From Salicibibacter cibarius (GTDB lineage Bacteria > Bacillota > Bacilli > Bacillales > Marinococcaceae): a stretch of DNA of 64,000 bases. Position numbers and translations under genes: made by a program. This document shows positions 18,152 through 27,745 of the stretch, one piece after another. The stretch is taken from positions 4,092,001 through 4,156,000 of the forward strand of contig NZ_CP054705.1 of the NCBI RefSeq assembly GCF_016495725.1, in the 5' to 3' direction. Below the pieces are notes generated by a model. It was given only the letters and a program-made list of their open reading frames with translations, made no database searches and was not told the origin of the DNA. Positions within the stretch are counted from its first letter, which is position 1; each line of letters starts with the position of its first letter.

Positions 18152-18359
18152 TAATTTTTCTAATAATATTTTTATCCATTCGCACTAGCCGTTTATCATC
18201 TAATTTTCTCATCATGTTAATTATTCCCAATAACTAAATGAGGTTGTAAGCGCTTCCCTTCAGATTGATAATAGGATATACTTATAATAGATATCCTCAT
18301 CTTTATGAGTTTTCTTCCTAATCATAAATTTAACGTTACTCGACGTCTGTACGAGCGAA

Positions 18360-18388
18360 AATAATCTGATGTATATCATCAGATTATT
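18360..18388. repeat. 29-bp perfect palindrome upstream of the replication-initiator gene
   Basis: Arms AATAATCTGATG and CATCAGATTATT (12 bp each, exact) surround TATAT. It ends about 70 bp before the rep start. Such dyads upstream of plasmid rep genes are commonly autorepressor sites, but the role here is inferred. A weaker dyad, AGGATAT and ATATCCT, occurs near 18272-18296. Confidence 0.55.
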
Positions 18389-18459
18389 CGACAATCTAAA
18401 TATCATATTTAAAAATGTTAATTCTCAGCTTGTTAAATTTATTAAATGGGGGTAAAAAT

Positions 18460-19611
18460 ATGTATAAGAAAGCTGAAACTATATTAGAAAAGTATGATAT
18501 AAAATTAGTTGAGAAAAAAAGGTTTCTAACTAAAAGATATACAAATAAACAAGTTATAGAATCAGAAATAGATCAAGAAATAGAACTCATAAGCAAAGAG
18601 CTGCTTAATGTAAGAATGCAGGATTTGGAAAGAATATTGTATAATTTAAAACAAGAACTTAGCGAACTATTAAAAGAAAATGATAAATTTATAGACGAGA
18701 TTGAATTAATTGAGGTGCAATTGAAATTATTAGAACGAACTATTTCAAATAAACAAATTTATCATAAATATTATACCCATTTAGTAGACCGTAATATTAT
18801 ATCACATGGGTTTTTTTCAACGAGTAGCCCGAATAAAGAAAACATTGTTAGAACAACAGACGGAAGTATAGAATTTACTCGCTCAGGCCTTAAAAAGCTT
18901 CATTATAGAAATAATAAAGGCGCTGTATTAACGACATATGATACTCGTATCTTAATTGGTCTTTTTAAACAATGGGAAATAAAAGGAAAAAACCCAACAT
19001 TTACCGTTAAATTTAATGAAATTATAAAAGCGATGAATAGAGATTTAAATGGTGGGGAATATATGGCGATTGGAAAAAGCATTGATAAAATCTCCAGTAC
19101 CTCCATTGTAATGGAAAAGTATTCATCCCCAAACAACCCAAAAAAAAGAACATCCATTTTTAACCCTATTCAAAGTACATTGGGATACCCTGAAAATAAT
19201 TGTAGAAAAATTACTTTTAGTGATTACCTACAAAATAGCCTTATCGCTGGTAATTACATTACTATAAGTATGTCATTATTTAATGATCTTAAACTTTCAA
19301 CATCAAAAACTTTGTATATTAATGTCATTAAGATGTTTTCAGAAAATACTACCATTGCGGAAATCAACCCATTTATTGAACATTTAGGTTTGCATTCATA
19401 TTCAAGTTATAAGGCGCTACAAAGTATAAAAAAAGCTTGTCAAGAATTAATAGATTTTGATGTTCTAAAATCATATACTATAGAAAAAAGAAATAGAACG
19501 CCATATAAAATTCATTTTTTTCCATCAGAATGGGTGCAAAAAATGGCTATAAAAGAAAATAAACGGTTATTGCCACTTTTCAAGTGCGACAAAAAAAGAT
19601 ATATTATTTAG
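18460..19611 (+). CDS. plasmid-type replication initiator protein (RepA/RPA-like)
   Basis: About 383 residues starting at the ATG at 18460, which has GGGGGT at correct spacing; an ATG at 18415 has no ribosome site. The N-terminal ~110 residues are strongly helical and charged (coiled-coil-like). The rest looks like tandem winged-helix domains of plasmid initiators: a TTYDTRILIGLFKQWE segment, FNEIIKAMNRDLNGGEY, ITFSDYLQNSLIAGNYITIS and STSKTLYINVIKMFSE. Codon use is much more AT-rich than the neighbours and it lies on the opposite strand, both suggesting transfer. No par genes or iterons were noticed, so it may be a relic of an integrated plasmid. Family assignment is from overall pattern. 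Confidence 0.6.
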   Translation: MYKKAETILEKYDIKLVEKKRFLTKRYTNKQVIESEIDQEIELISKELLNVRMQDLERILYNLKQELSELLKENDKFIDEIELIEVQLKLLERTISNKQIYHKYYTHLVDRNIISHGFFSTSSPNKENIVRTTDGSIEFTRSGLKKLHYRNNKGAVLTTYDTRILIGLFKQWEIKGKNPTFTVKFNEIIKAMNRDLNGGEYMAIGKSIDKISSTSIVMEKYSSPNNPKKRTSIFNPIQSTLGYPENNCRKITFSDYLQNSLIAGNYITISMSLFNDLKLSTSKTLYINVIKMFSENTTIAEINPFIEHLGLHSYSSYKALQSIKKACQELIDFDVLKSYTIEKRNRTPYKIHFFPSEWVQKMAIKENKRLLPLFKCDKKRYII

Positions 19612-20020
19612 GAGTTAATTCTAAATCACAGAAACACTAACATCATGAACAGATGGGATGAGCAGCTGTTCCTTTAAATTTTTATAACGCTTTTACCCTT
19701 AGCGGTTTTCCATCAATTATAAGTCTATAACCCATATTTCGTTCGGGAACATCCACGGCTGGATCGTTCCCGAATCAGAGGGGATTATTGGATCGAATAC
19801 AGGAACATGCGCTCCGGAAAATTATCATCCAAAACCTGAAGAAATTGTGGCGGTTCAAAGGGGAAATACCCAAGACCGTAATCTCCGCGTGCCATCAAAC
19901 AAGAAACCGAAACGAAAGGAAATACCAAACCCCTGCTATTTCTCGCTTATTTCCCTTTATGAGACTAGCGATTCTGACGTCGGAGCTTCACCAGTCTTCT
20001 AAAGGTAGGAACCACTGTCA
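19612..20020. other. intergenic region after rep, no recognisable gene
   Basis: Contains a hairpin at 19742-19774 and a 78-codon plus-strand frame at 19788-20024 that reads LDRIQEHALRKIIIQNLKKL at its start but has no ribosome site and no family I recognise. It may be a decayed transposase end. GC rises toward the lut genes. Confidence 0.35.
19742..19774. repeat. inverted repeat downstream of rep
   Basis: TTCGGGAAC and GTTCCCGAA are exact complements, and the 15 bases between them form an inner ATCC/GGAT stem. The structure is strong but has no T-run on either strand. It could be a structural end of the mobile DNA carrying rep. Confidence 0.4.
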
Positions 20021-20740
20021 TTAGAGATTCCCCAAAATAATATACGTCGCTCTCACCGGCCCGTGCACACCGACCACCAAGCTTCCTTCGATATCCGCGC
20101 TATTGGACGGACCGGAGACAAAATGAATCTGCGAAGGAATCTCTTCGCCGTTTTGCACGCGTTCATGAATCCGGCGGGTCGCTTGCGTCATTCGCGGAAC
20201 CATCGAACTGCGGGGGATAACCGCGATATAATTTTCCGGGAAAAGATTCACAACTCTACCTTTTTTAGGGGAGGCTAGCAGTACGACGGTGCCTGATTCG
20301 GCCAAAGTGATATCGCTATAAGTAATACCTACTCCAGCGCGTTCAGCTATCCATATGTTTTCCTCCCTCTTTGTCGTGTCCCACACTGCTGTTTCAACGC
20401 CCAACGCGATCATCTGCGATTGAAATCCATCATCAAGCCCCGCCTGCTTAAGCCTCTCATCATCCCACATGATGACCGATTTCGCTTGATAACTTCCGAT
20501 CGTTTCCGCCACCGCTTCGCGGAGCCCATCGGCATTTGTTTCGACTACCTCAGTGTGAATGTTGTCGCACTGTGCCTTAAACCGTTCGACGAGTTGATCG
20601 GTATTTTCATCAGCAAAAACATCCCATTGCGGTTGCAACCGCCACTCAGGGCGTTCCACATGTTCGCTGCGCGGGCGCCCGATTTTTTCTGCGATTTGAT
20701 TTAAAAAATCCTCTCTCCCTTGGATCGTCCCCCTACTCAT
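20021..20740 (-). CDS. lutC: lactate utilization protein C (LutC/YkgG family)
   Basis: A 239-residue LutC protein, part of the LutABC complex that oxidises L-lactate to pyruvate in Bacillus. Typical segments are the N-terminal [17 protein letters not shown] and the C-terminal [17 protein letters not shown] with the preceding SADIEGSLV; the [15 protein letters not shown] stretch is the family core. The ATG overlaps the end of lutB by 8 bp. The three lut genes have visibly higher GC content than their neighbours, as if acquired from another source. Confidence 0.95.
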   Translation of the reverse strand: MSRGTIQGREDFLNQIAEKIGRPRSEHVERPEWRLQPQWDVFADENTDQLVERFKAQCDNIHTEVVETNADGLREAVAETIGSYQAKSVIMWDDERLKQAGLDDGFQSQMIALGVETAVWDTTKREENIWIAERAGVGITYSDITLAESGTVVLLASPKKGRVVNLFPENYIAVIPRSSMVPRMTQATRRIHERVQNGEEIPSQIHFVSGPSNSADIEGSLVVGVHGPVRATYIILGNL

Positions 20741-22163
20741 CGAATGTCGACCTCCTTCGGTTTGAAAACCAGTCGCGAAAACGTTCGCTGGCAGGTGCAG
20801 GTAAATCGCGAAAATTAGTCCAGGCTTTTAATGGCTCGGGCCCTTTCGGAATACGAGAACCTTTCGTCCATGGCCGCATGACGCAATTCGCTTGTTTGGA
20901 AGCCAATCGATAGAGCTTTGGCGAAGAAACACCGGACCCAAACATTTTCATCGCCCATTTTTCCGGCATTGGACCGAGGGTTTCTTTTTCCGTAATGATC
21001 TGGCGATGAGCGATCAAATGCTCATGCAATGGAATTTTCACCGGACAAGCTTCCGTACAAGCGGAACAAAGCGAAGACGCGTAAGGAAGGTCTTTGTTGT
21101 CCTCGTAACCATCGAGCAAGGGAGTCAACACCGCGCCGATCGGACCATTATAGATGGAGCCATAAGCATGACCGCCCACATGGCGATAAACCGGGCATAC
21201 GTTCACACACGCAGCACAACGGATGCAATGAAGGGTTGATTGAAATTGCGTCCCGAGGATATCGGAACGGCCGTTATCGACGATGATGAGGTGGAAGTCT
21301 TCCGAACCATCGATTTCCTCTTCAGCCTTCGGTCCCGTTAAGGCGGTAATATAGGACGTTAGCTTTTGGCCAACGGCGGAACGACAAAGCAGACTCATCA
21401 TGACATCGAGCTCTTCCCACGTGGGCACGATCCGTTCCATACTCATCACCGTGATTTGTGTTTTCGGCAACGCGGTAACGAGGTCGGCATTGCCTTCATT
21501 GGTGACAAGCGAAATCGTCCCCGATTCAGCGACGGCAAAATTACAACCCGTGATGCCTATGTCGGCATTCGTAAATTCCTCACGCAGCTCCTCGCGGACG
21601 AAACGGGTGATGTCATTAGCATTGTCGCTTTCTGTATAGCCTTTTTTATCAGCAAAGACGTCTTTTATTTGTGACCGGTTTTTATGCAATGAAGGTGCCA
21701 CAATATGAGAAGGCGGATCATGGTCATCGACTTGCAAAATATACTCCCCCAAGTCGGTCTCTACGACCTCCAACCCGTCGCCCTCGAGGGCATTGTTTAA
21801 AGACATTTCTTCGGTAACCATCGATTTCGACTTCACAATTTTTTTCGCTTCTTTTTCACGGGCGACTTGTTGCACATAGGCATTGCCTTCCTCAGCCGTC
21901 TTGGCAAAATAAACATGGCCACCCCGTTCTGCCACCTTATCGCTTAATTGCTCAAGATAATAGTCGAGATGCTCGAGAGTATGGGAACGAATCTCTTCCC
22001 CAAGTGTCCGCCACGCTTCCCAGTCACCGAGCTCTTCCGAGGATGTTTGTTTTCTCGTCCGTAATTTTTCCTGTGCTGAGCGGACGGTGCCGCGCATAAA
22101 TGCATCTTCCAAACCAGTTTTCATGCGTTTTGAAAAATCTTTTTCCCCCACTCTTAGTGGCAT
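20733..22163 (-). CDS. lutB: lactate utilization iron-sulfur protein B
   Basis: The ATG at 22163 follows GAGGTGATTCAA and gives 476 residues, the same length as the Bacillus protein; a GTG three codons earlier overlaps lutA. The N-terminal LUD domain includes [12 protein letters not shown] and [16 protein letters not shown]. The C-terminal ferredoxin-like part carries two cysteine clusters, [19 protein letters not shown] and [12 protein letters not shown], which bind 4Fe-4S clusters. It passes electrons from lactate oxidation within LutABC. Confidence 0.96.
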   Translation of the reverse strand: MPLRVGEKDFSKRMKTGLEDAFMRGTVRSAQEKLRTRKQTSSEELGDWEAWRTLGEEIRSHTLEHLDYYLEQLSDKVAERGGHVYFAKTAEEGNAYVQQVAREKEAKKIVKSKSMVTEEMSLNNALEGDGLEVVETDLGEYILQVDDHDPPSHIVAPSLHKNRSQIKDVFADKKGYTESDNANDITRFVREELREEFTNADIGITGCNFAVAESGTISLVTNEGNADLVTALPKTQITVMSMERIVPTWEELDVMMSLLCRSAVGQKLTSYITALTGPKAEEEIDGSEDFHLIIVDNGRSDILGTQFQSTLHCIRCAACVNVCPVYRHVGGHAYGSIYNGPIGAVLTPLLDGYEDNKDLPYASSLCSACTEACPVKIPLHEHLIAHRQIITEKETLGPMPEKWAMKMFGSGVSSPKLYRLASKQANCVMRPWTKGSRIPKGPEPLKAWTNFRDLPAPASERFRDWFSNRRRSTFDE

Positions 22164-22168
22164 TTGAA

Positions 22169-22894
22169 TCACCTCGCTTCGGTATGATTCAGGACTTCAG
22201 CAATGTGCATGACTTTAACGGGACTCTCCTCACGTTCCATGCGCCCGCCGATATTCATCATACATCCGGCGTCGGCGCTGATGAGAATATCCGCGCCCGT
22301 GTCATGGATACATCTCATCTTCTCATCGACCATCTCTTTTGAAATATCCGGCATTTTCACGGCAAACGTACCCCCAAACCCACAGCAATCATAATCACGG
22401 GACAAGTCAATCATCTCTAATCCTTCCACATGGTTAAGTAACGTTTGCGGCGCATTCATAACGCCAAGCAAACGCATCATATGGCAGGACGTGTGGTAGG
22501 TGGCTTTGGCATGAAAAGAGGCACCGGCATCTTCGACACGAAGCACATTTACGAAAAACTGCGTCAATTCATAACTTTTTGCGCTCAACTTTCCCGCTTC
22601 CACCTGCCATTCCGGCTCCCCTTTCAATAAATGGTGATACTCGTGTAACATTGCTACGCAGGACCCCGAGGGAGAAACTACATAAGAGGAATTTTGAAAA
22701 GCCTGGATCGTTTGTTTGGCCACTTTACGTGCATCCTTGTGATAACCGCTGTTAAAAGCCGGTTGCCCACAACACGTTTGCGATTTCGGAAAATCAACAG
22801 TACATCCAAATTTTTCTAGAAGCTCTACGGTGGCTTTGCCGGCATTCGGATAAAACATGTCACCCAGACAAGTGATAAATAATGATACGTTCAC
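22169..22894 (-). CDS. lutA: lactate utilization protein A (two CCG domains)
   Basis: The start is the GTG at 22894 ([12 protein letters not shown]), nine bases after AGGAGG; an ATG at 22921 precedes that ribosome site and would add a non-homologous tail. About 241 residues with two cysteine-rich CCG domains, [14 protein letters not shown] and [11 protein letters not shown], which bind iron-sulfur or hetero-disulfide-type centres. It is the first gene of the lut operon, and a palindrome lies just before it. No lutR or lutP gene is present in the window. Confidence 0.95.
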   Translation of the reverse strand: MNVSLFITCLGDMFYPNAGKATVELLEKFGCTVDFPKSQTCCGQPAFNSGYHKDARKVAKQTIQAFQNSSYVVSPSGSCVAMLHEYHHLLKGEPEWQVEAGKLSAKSYELTQFFVNVLRVEDAGASFHAKATYHTSCHMMRLLGVMNAPQTLLNHVEGLEMIDLSRDYDCCGFGGTFAVKMPDISKEMVDEKMRCIHDTGADILISADAGCMMNIGGRMEREESPVKVMHIAEVLNHTEAR

Positions 22895-22914
22895 AAAGAC
22901 ATTCCTCCTCGTAA

Positions 22915-22931
22915 AGGTCATTAGATGACCT
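22915..22931. promoter_or_regulatory. candidate LutR-type operator before lutA
   Basis: AGGTCAT-TAG-ATGACCT is a perfect 7+3+7 dyad about 20 bp upstream of the lutA GTG. Its core resembles the TCATC-N-GATGA consensus that I recall being reported for the GntR-family repressor LutR of Bacillus, with one difference. The assignment is inference. Confidence 0.55.
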
Positions 22932-23229
22932 GTTGAATCAAGATGCTCTTATTATTATGGAAAGCGATTTTCAACAATTCAAAGATTTAATCGAGTTCAC
23001 GAAACAGGACATGTTCTACCCTTTCCAGATGTTGGAGTTTGTTTCTGGGCAAGAGCAGCTTTTTCGCCTTGATGGATCCATAGCTCCGCACGTGTCCTTC
23101 ATAGAGACGCTCCGCTAGGGACACTTTCGAGAACAGCCAAATCCTTTGTGTTTTGTACAGCGTCTGCTGGTGATGTTGGCAATACTATTTGGAAGATTAG
23201 TCAGCTGCGCCTTCCCCATCCTTTTCTTG
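22932..23229. other. region upstream of lut, no intact gene
   Basis: A minus-strand frame ending near 22998 reads about 65 codons, including FSKVSLAERLYEGHV and KKLLLPRNKLQHLERV, without a start. A plus-strand frame (22933-23118) overlaps it. Neither is recognised. It may be the tail of an inactivated gene between lut and the IS200 relic. Confidence 0.3.
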
Positions 23230-23770
23230 GATTAACCCATGATTTAGCCTATCTTCAATGATATCCGCATCTTCATGTTTTGAATATATTTTCGAATGAC
23301 TTCTTTATTAGCCCTACAGTACTTACATAATAACTTCTGACTCATAAGTGCCTGCTTTTATATATGTGGGAATCGGTCAAATACCATCAAAGCACTTTTG
23401 CTCTTAAGATAATCCATAAATTCGGATACGTTTTACATGTACAAATACGTGCCGACACACCCTTTTCTAATTCCACATTTTTATACTCGCTTAACCTTCT
23501 TAATATTTCACCTACTTCTCGTCTAACTTGGTTCTAAACCCCTTAAAGAAGACTTTCCGCCGATATTTCGGGATAAATATGATATGATAACTACATAACT
23601 ACAGCCCTATCGGGTATGGGATAAACTTTTTGTGCACCCAAGGAATATCCTCCTCTCCTTTGCTGCTGAATTTGGCTAGTGAAACCAATTCTATTATAAA
23701 AAAGGGGACTTTATTTCATCAGATCTCACGGGACTTCCTGTTCAATTCTCCCACGCATAGCGTGGGGCTT
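23230..23770 (-). pseudogene. IS200/IS605-family TnpA relic with terminal hairpin
   Basis: Minus-strand fragments read IIFIPKYRRKVFFKGFRTKL, then after frame breaks LRRLSEYKNVELEKG, KSKSALMVFDRFP and NKEVIRKYIQ. These match in order the start, middle and catalytic-tyrosine end of HUH/Y1 TnpA. Multiple indels and stops make it inactive. Upstream, at 23750-23766, CCCACGC-ATA-GCGTGGG forms the short hairpin typical of IS200/IS605 left ends. No tnpB is present. Confidence 0.7.
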
Positions 23771-23780
23771 AATATCTGAG

Positions 23781-24791
23781 TTATTTATCAGGTTCAGCCA
23801 CCTTCACCAATTGTTTTCCGATATTGTCTCCGGAAAATAAACCGATAAACGCTTCAGGTACTCTATCAAAACCCTCAAGAATCGTTTCTTCAAAATGCAG
23901 TTCATCCTTTTTTACCAGTTGGGTAAGTTCTTTATAAGCGTCGCTAAAATGCTCCGAATAATCACCAACGATAAAACCTTGCATTTTAATCCTTGCTTTT
24001 AAAAAAGGCCATTGGACACGTGTGCCGATATCTTCTTCGTCGGAAGCTAGATTGTACGCCGATATCGCCCCACATAAAGGCACGCGGGCAAAGGTATTAA
24101 GCAATGGCCATACGTCGTCGGATATCTCGCCACCGACATTCTCGAAATACACATCGATTCCATCTGGACATTTTGTTTTCAATCCTTTTCCAACATCCTC
24201 ATTTTTATAATTAACTGCATCGTCAAAGCCTAACGTTTCTATAATATAATCAGCTTTCGTTCGTGATCCGACAATGCCTACAACTCGAGCACCTCGTTTT
24301 TGTGCCAGCTGCCCAGCTATAGATCCAACAGCACCAGCTGCGGATGACACAACAACCGTTTCTCCTTCCTTTGGCTCACCAATATGATACATGCCAAAAT
24401 AGGCGGTTAAACCTGGCGTGCCTAGAACACCGAGTGCTGATGAAATAGGCAATTCATGAACGTCCAGGCGCCGCAATTCATTGGGAAAGGCAACAATGTA
24501 TTCTTGCCACGGAAAAATACCCGTTACAATATCACCTTCTTTCAATTTATCAACTTTCGACTCTATAACCTGAGCTATAATTCTTCCATTTAATGGCTTT
24601 CCAACTTCAAAAGGCTTCACATAAGAAGGCTCATCTGACATTCTTCCACGCATATACGGGTCTACAGATAAGTATAAGGTTTTCAACAGCACTTCATCTT
24701 GATTCCTGTCTGGCACATCCTCATTTATAAATTGAAAGGTGTCCAATGAAGGCATGCCGTCCGGTCTTCCTTTTAATATTATTTGTCTCAT
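23781..24791 (-). CDS. NADP-dependent oxidoreductase (zinc-independent MDR family)
   Basis: 336 residues from the ATG at 24791 behind GGAGA. The protein belongs to the leukotriene B4 dehydrogenase/curcumin reductase branch of medium-chain reductases. It shows SVDPYMRGRMSDEPSYVKPF, the nucleotide motif AAGAVGSIAGQLAQKRGARV, and the NVGGEISD segment; zinc ligands are absent. Members reduce activated double bonds such as 2-alkenals or enones with NADPH. It stands alone beside mobile DNA, and the region just upstream was cut by an IS1380 element. Confidence 0.9.
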   Translation of the reverse strand: MRQIILKGRPDGMPSLDTFQFINEDVPDRNQDEVLLKTLYLSVDPYMRGRMSDEPSYVKPFEVGKPLNGRIIAQVIESKVDKLKEGDIVTGIFPWQEYIVAFPNELRRLDVHELPISSALGVLGTPGLTAYFGMYHIGEPKEGETVVVSSAAGAVGSIAGQLAQKRGARVVGIVGSRTKADYIIETLGFDDAVNYKNEDVGKGLKTKCPDGIDVYFENVGGEISDDVWPLLNTFARVPLCGAISAYNLASDEEDIGTRVQWPFLKARIKMQGFIVGDYSEHFSDAYKELTQLVKKDELHFEETILEGFDRVPEAFIGLFSGDNIGKQLVKVAEPDK

Positions 24792-24802
24792 CAATAAATC
24801 TC

Positions 24803-24980
24803 CTAATTTAGTGTGTTTAACTTATAATTTAGAAAAAACTCAATGATTATTTTCCTAACTTCTCCCTTATTAACGCATGCAAGACTCGGTAAATAATGAA
24901 AATACTCTTTAACGCTATCAGGATCATTTATTGACCAAGTTTTGTATACTTTATAGTTAGTAATATAATGGAAGCTTGTC
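24803..24980 (-). pseudogene. C-terminal gene fragment truncated next to IS1380
   Basis: A minus-strand frame runs about 57 codons up to the IS end, with VYKTWSINDPDSVKEYFHYL and NKGEVRKIIIEFFLNYKLN, and stops at 24803. Amino-acid composition looks like real protein but there is no start. It may be the end of the reading frame interrupted by the insertion. Family not recognised. Confidence 0.35.
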
Positions 24981-26622
24981 TATCTCCTGATTCCGTGACG
25001 TGATTCCCTTTCATTCACCTCAAACATTGATAACATAGGGGCAGATAAGCATGAACGCTTTTCAACTTTAACACCCGGAAGGTGAAAGCATGACAGGGAA
25101 ATTAAATATCCAACTAACGGATGAATATATTTTACCGACGAGCGGGCTTCCGTTGATCGGTGCTTTATTGGAACGGACTTTTCTTCACGCTCAACTTTCA
25201 GCTCTTTCGATGGAGGGGCTCACGGATGCCGCCGAGATTTCGCATGGGGATACGATCGCTTCTTATATCGGTTTGCTTGCCCAGGGCAAAAATGATTTTG
25301 GATGGATCGAATCTTATCGGCAAGATCCTTTTTTTCAAACGGCTTTAGGGCTGGAACATACACCTTCCGAGGCGACACTTCGCCATCGGATGAATCAGAT
25401 CGCCCGCCATGACGAAACGCTTTCAATACTGGGGAAAGAAAATGTACGCTTTCTTCAACAGCTGGACTCCCCGATCACCGCCACGTCGCTTTCAAATGGC
25501 GAAGAGAGAGTAACCGTCGACGCCGATCATTCGCCTTTTGACAACAGCGACACCAACAAAGAAGGCGTCAGTCGCACGTATAAAGGCGTTGATGGCTATA
25601 ATCCGGGCTTTGCCTACATGGGCCAAGAAGGCTATGTGATTCATTCTGAACTCCGGAATGGCAAAGATCATGTCCAAAAGGGCACGCCTGCCTTTTTACA
25701 TAAGGCCTTGACCTCAGCCCAACAGGTCACCGGCACGTCCCTCCTTCTTCGTCTCGACGGAGGCAATGACGCCGCTGCGAATCGGGAGATTTGCGAAAAA
25801 CTGGGCGTGGACTATATCATCAAGCGTAACCTCCGCCAAGAAACACCTGAAGCTTGGTTAGCCATTGCCGAACAACAGGGGACAGCTACTGAGCCTCGAG
25901 AAGGAAAAACCATGTACACCGGGAAGATTCAAATGAGAAACAGCCAAGGAAACTCGACGTGGCAAGTGTATCAGGTCGTGGAACGAACGATGACCCGAGA
26001 CGGTCAAATGCTTCTCGTGCCGGAGGTCACCTGTGACAGTTACTGGGTTTCCATGGATCTTCCTGTGGACGAAACCATCGAGCTGTATCATCAGCACGGC
26101 ACGTGTGAACAATTTCATAGTGAGCTGAAAACGGATATGGATCTTGAACGCTTTCCCTCCGGGAAATTTGCGACTAACCAAATGATTTTAACATTGGGTT
26201 GCTTCGTCTATAATCTTTTACGGAGTATCGGTCAGGAAGCATTAAAAGGTGACGATATGCCCGTGAAAAAGAAGGTCTTTCGCCGTCGCTTGAAAACCGT
26301 CATTGATCAGATGGTTATGTTCGCCGGCAAATTCGTTCAGCATGCTAGACAGCTTTATCTAAAAATCAGTAAACACAATCCTTGGCATCATTGTTTTCAA
26401 CGCCTCTACCAGCAATTTCAATTGTGACAGATAAACCCATCGTTTGGCCCACTTGTCTTAACGGATATAATTCCTATACATATATTATTAAATATATGTT
26501 CCGTGTTAGGAATGTCCTTAAATCATGAATAAAGTCCTGTTTTTCTGCTGTTAAACGCCACATCCCATCCGATTCTCTGAAATTCGGCACCTTTCATCGT
26601 TTCATCACGGAATCAGGTATCT
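24981..26622. mobile_element. intact IS1380-family insertion sequence with target duplication
   Basis: Terminal inverted repeats CCTGATTCCGTGA at 24986-24998 and its complement at 26605-26617 bound a 1632-bp element. TATCT occurs directly on both outer sides (24981-24985 and 26618-26622), consistent with a target-site duplication (4 bp is usual, so the first T may be chance). Clean ends and an intact transposase indicate recent insertion. Confidence 0.9.
25090..26427 (+). CDS. IS1380 family transposase
   Basis: A 445-residue DDE transposase. Likely catalytic residues are in VTVDADHSPFDNS, LLRLDGGNDAAAN and the C-terminal YHQHGTCEQFHSELKTDMD, with the glutamate there. KSSH-like basic motifs and a hydrophobic NQMILTLGCFVYNLLRS helix follow. 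GGAAGGTGA precedes the ATG. Length and order match IS1380 proteins. One of few intact plus-strand genes in the window. Confidence 0.95.
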   Translation: MTGKLNIQLTDEYILPTSGLPLIGALLERTFLHAQLSALSMEGLTDAAEISHGDTIASYIGLLAQGKNDFGWIESYRQDPFFQTALGLEHTPSEATLRHRMNQIARHDETLSILGKENVRFLQQLDSPITATSLSNGEERVTVDADHSPFDNSDTNKEGVSRTYKGVDGYNPGFAYMGQEGYVIHSELRNGKDHVQKGTPAFLHKALTSAQQVTGTSLLLRLDGGNDAAANREICEKLGVDYIIKRNLRQETPEAWLAIAEQQGTATEPREGKTMYTGKIQMRNSQGNSTWQVYQVVERTMTRDGQMLLVPEVTCDSYWVSMDLPVDETIELYHQHGTCEQFHSELKTDMDLERFPSGKFATNQMILTLGCFVYNLLRSIGQEALKGDDMPVKKKVFRRRLKTVIDQMVMFAGKFVQHARQLYLKISKHNPWHHCFQRLYQQFQL

Positions 26623-27434
26623 GCAAACCACCAAAATAACCTACTTTAGCCTTTACCAACCTCCCATCCACAAGGAGTGCTTGTCCGGTTACATAGCTAT
26701 TTGCTTGTGAAGCAAAGAAGACAACCGTTTTTGCAAATTCATCCGATTCACCGTATGGTCCGGTAGGAATTTGTGCTTCTGACTCCTTTCATATGGATTT
26801 GACGTCTTTGTTTTGCTTAGAAGCTTTTAACGCATCTAAGGGATCGACTCGATCGGTCGAATTTCTCCCGGGTCCGACAGTGTTAACGAAAATATTATCG
26901 GTTGCAAACTAGGAGGCAAGACTTTTTGTGAGACCAAGTACTCCTGCCCGGAAGGTGTTGGATAGTACCATACCATCAAGTGCTTGCTTGATCGATGATG
27001 AGGTAATATTTACTATACGACCATTTTTCTGTTTTTTCATATGCGGAAGTACGGCATCAGTAGCTCGCACATAACTGAGCAGATTTAGCTCATAAGCATG
27101 TTGCCAATCTTTCGGTTTCACATCACTAAAGTTTCCAGCTTTTGACCCCCCTGTTGTTGATTAAAACATCAATGGCGCCATATTGATCCACTGTTTTTTG
27201 AACCGCCACTTGAATGTCGGTTTCATTAGCGAGGTCACAGACAGAAAATTGAACGTCCCCCCTGTTTGTTAGTTACGTTCCGGATCTCCCCCGCTGTTTG
27301 TTCCAGTTGCTCTTGTCCCTGCTTGCAATGATGATATTTGCACCCTCACACGCCAATTCGGTCGCAATGGCCCTTCCCAAACCTTTCCTACCTGCCAATA
27401 CAAGTGCTGCCTTGTCCTGTAATTGTAAATTCAT
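26618..27434 (-). pseudogene. short-chain dehydrogenase/reductase pseudogene, 3' end cut by IS1380
   Basis: Starting at an ATG at 27434 behind GGGAGGC, the frames read [20 protein letters not shown], then VLINNRG, WQHAYELNLLSYVRATDAVL, NGRIVNITSSS and near the end SYVTGQALLVDG. Those are the NAD motif, NNAG loop, active-site serine and C-terminal SDR segments in order. At least three frameshifts or stops separate them, and the catalytic YxxxK is degraded to NTFRAG. The last codons run into the IS1380 end. Confidence 0.8.
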
Positions 27435-27745
27435 TTTTTTTCGCCTCCCTATTTTTTAGATATGTTCGGGTGAGGGTATATTTTCTTCAATGCTCATCTA
27501 GTCAAACCGTCTGATGATGTACCTCAATCCGAAGATTTTCCTCCAATTTCCTTCAGGTTCCCACACCACTTAAAACAAAGAGATAGCATTGATAAGATTT
27601 AACCTCCAATCACTCTTTCACTATGGATACGAATAATTCAAACTCATCTTTAATTTCACTTACATTCTCCTAATCAAATGGATTTATATAGTTAGTGACT
27701 TCGTATAAATCACTGAACTTGTATTTTATTTGAACGAAAACCAGA

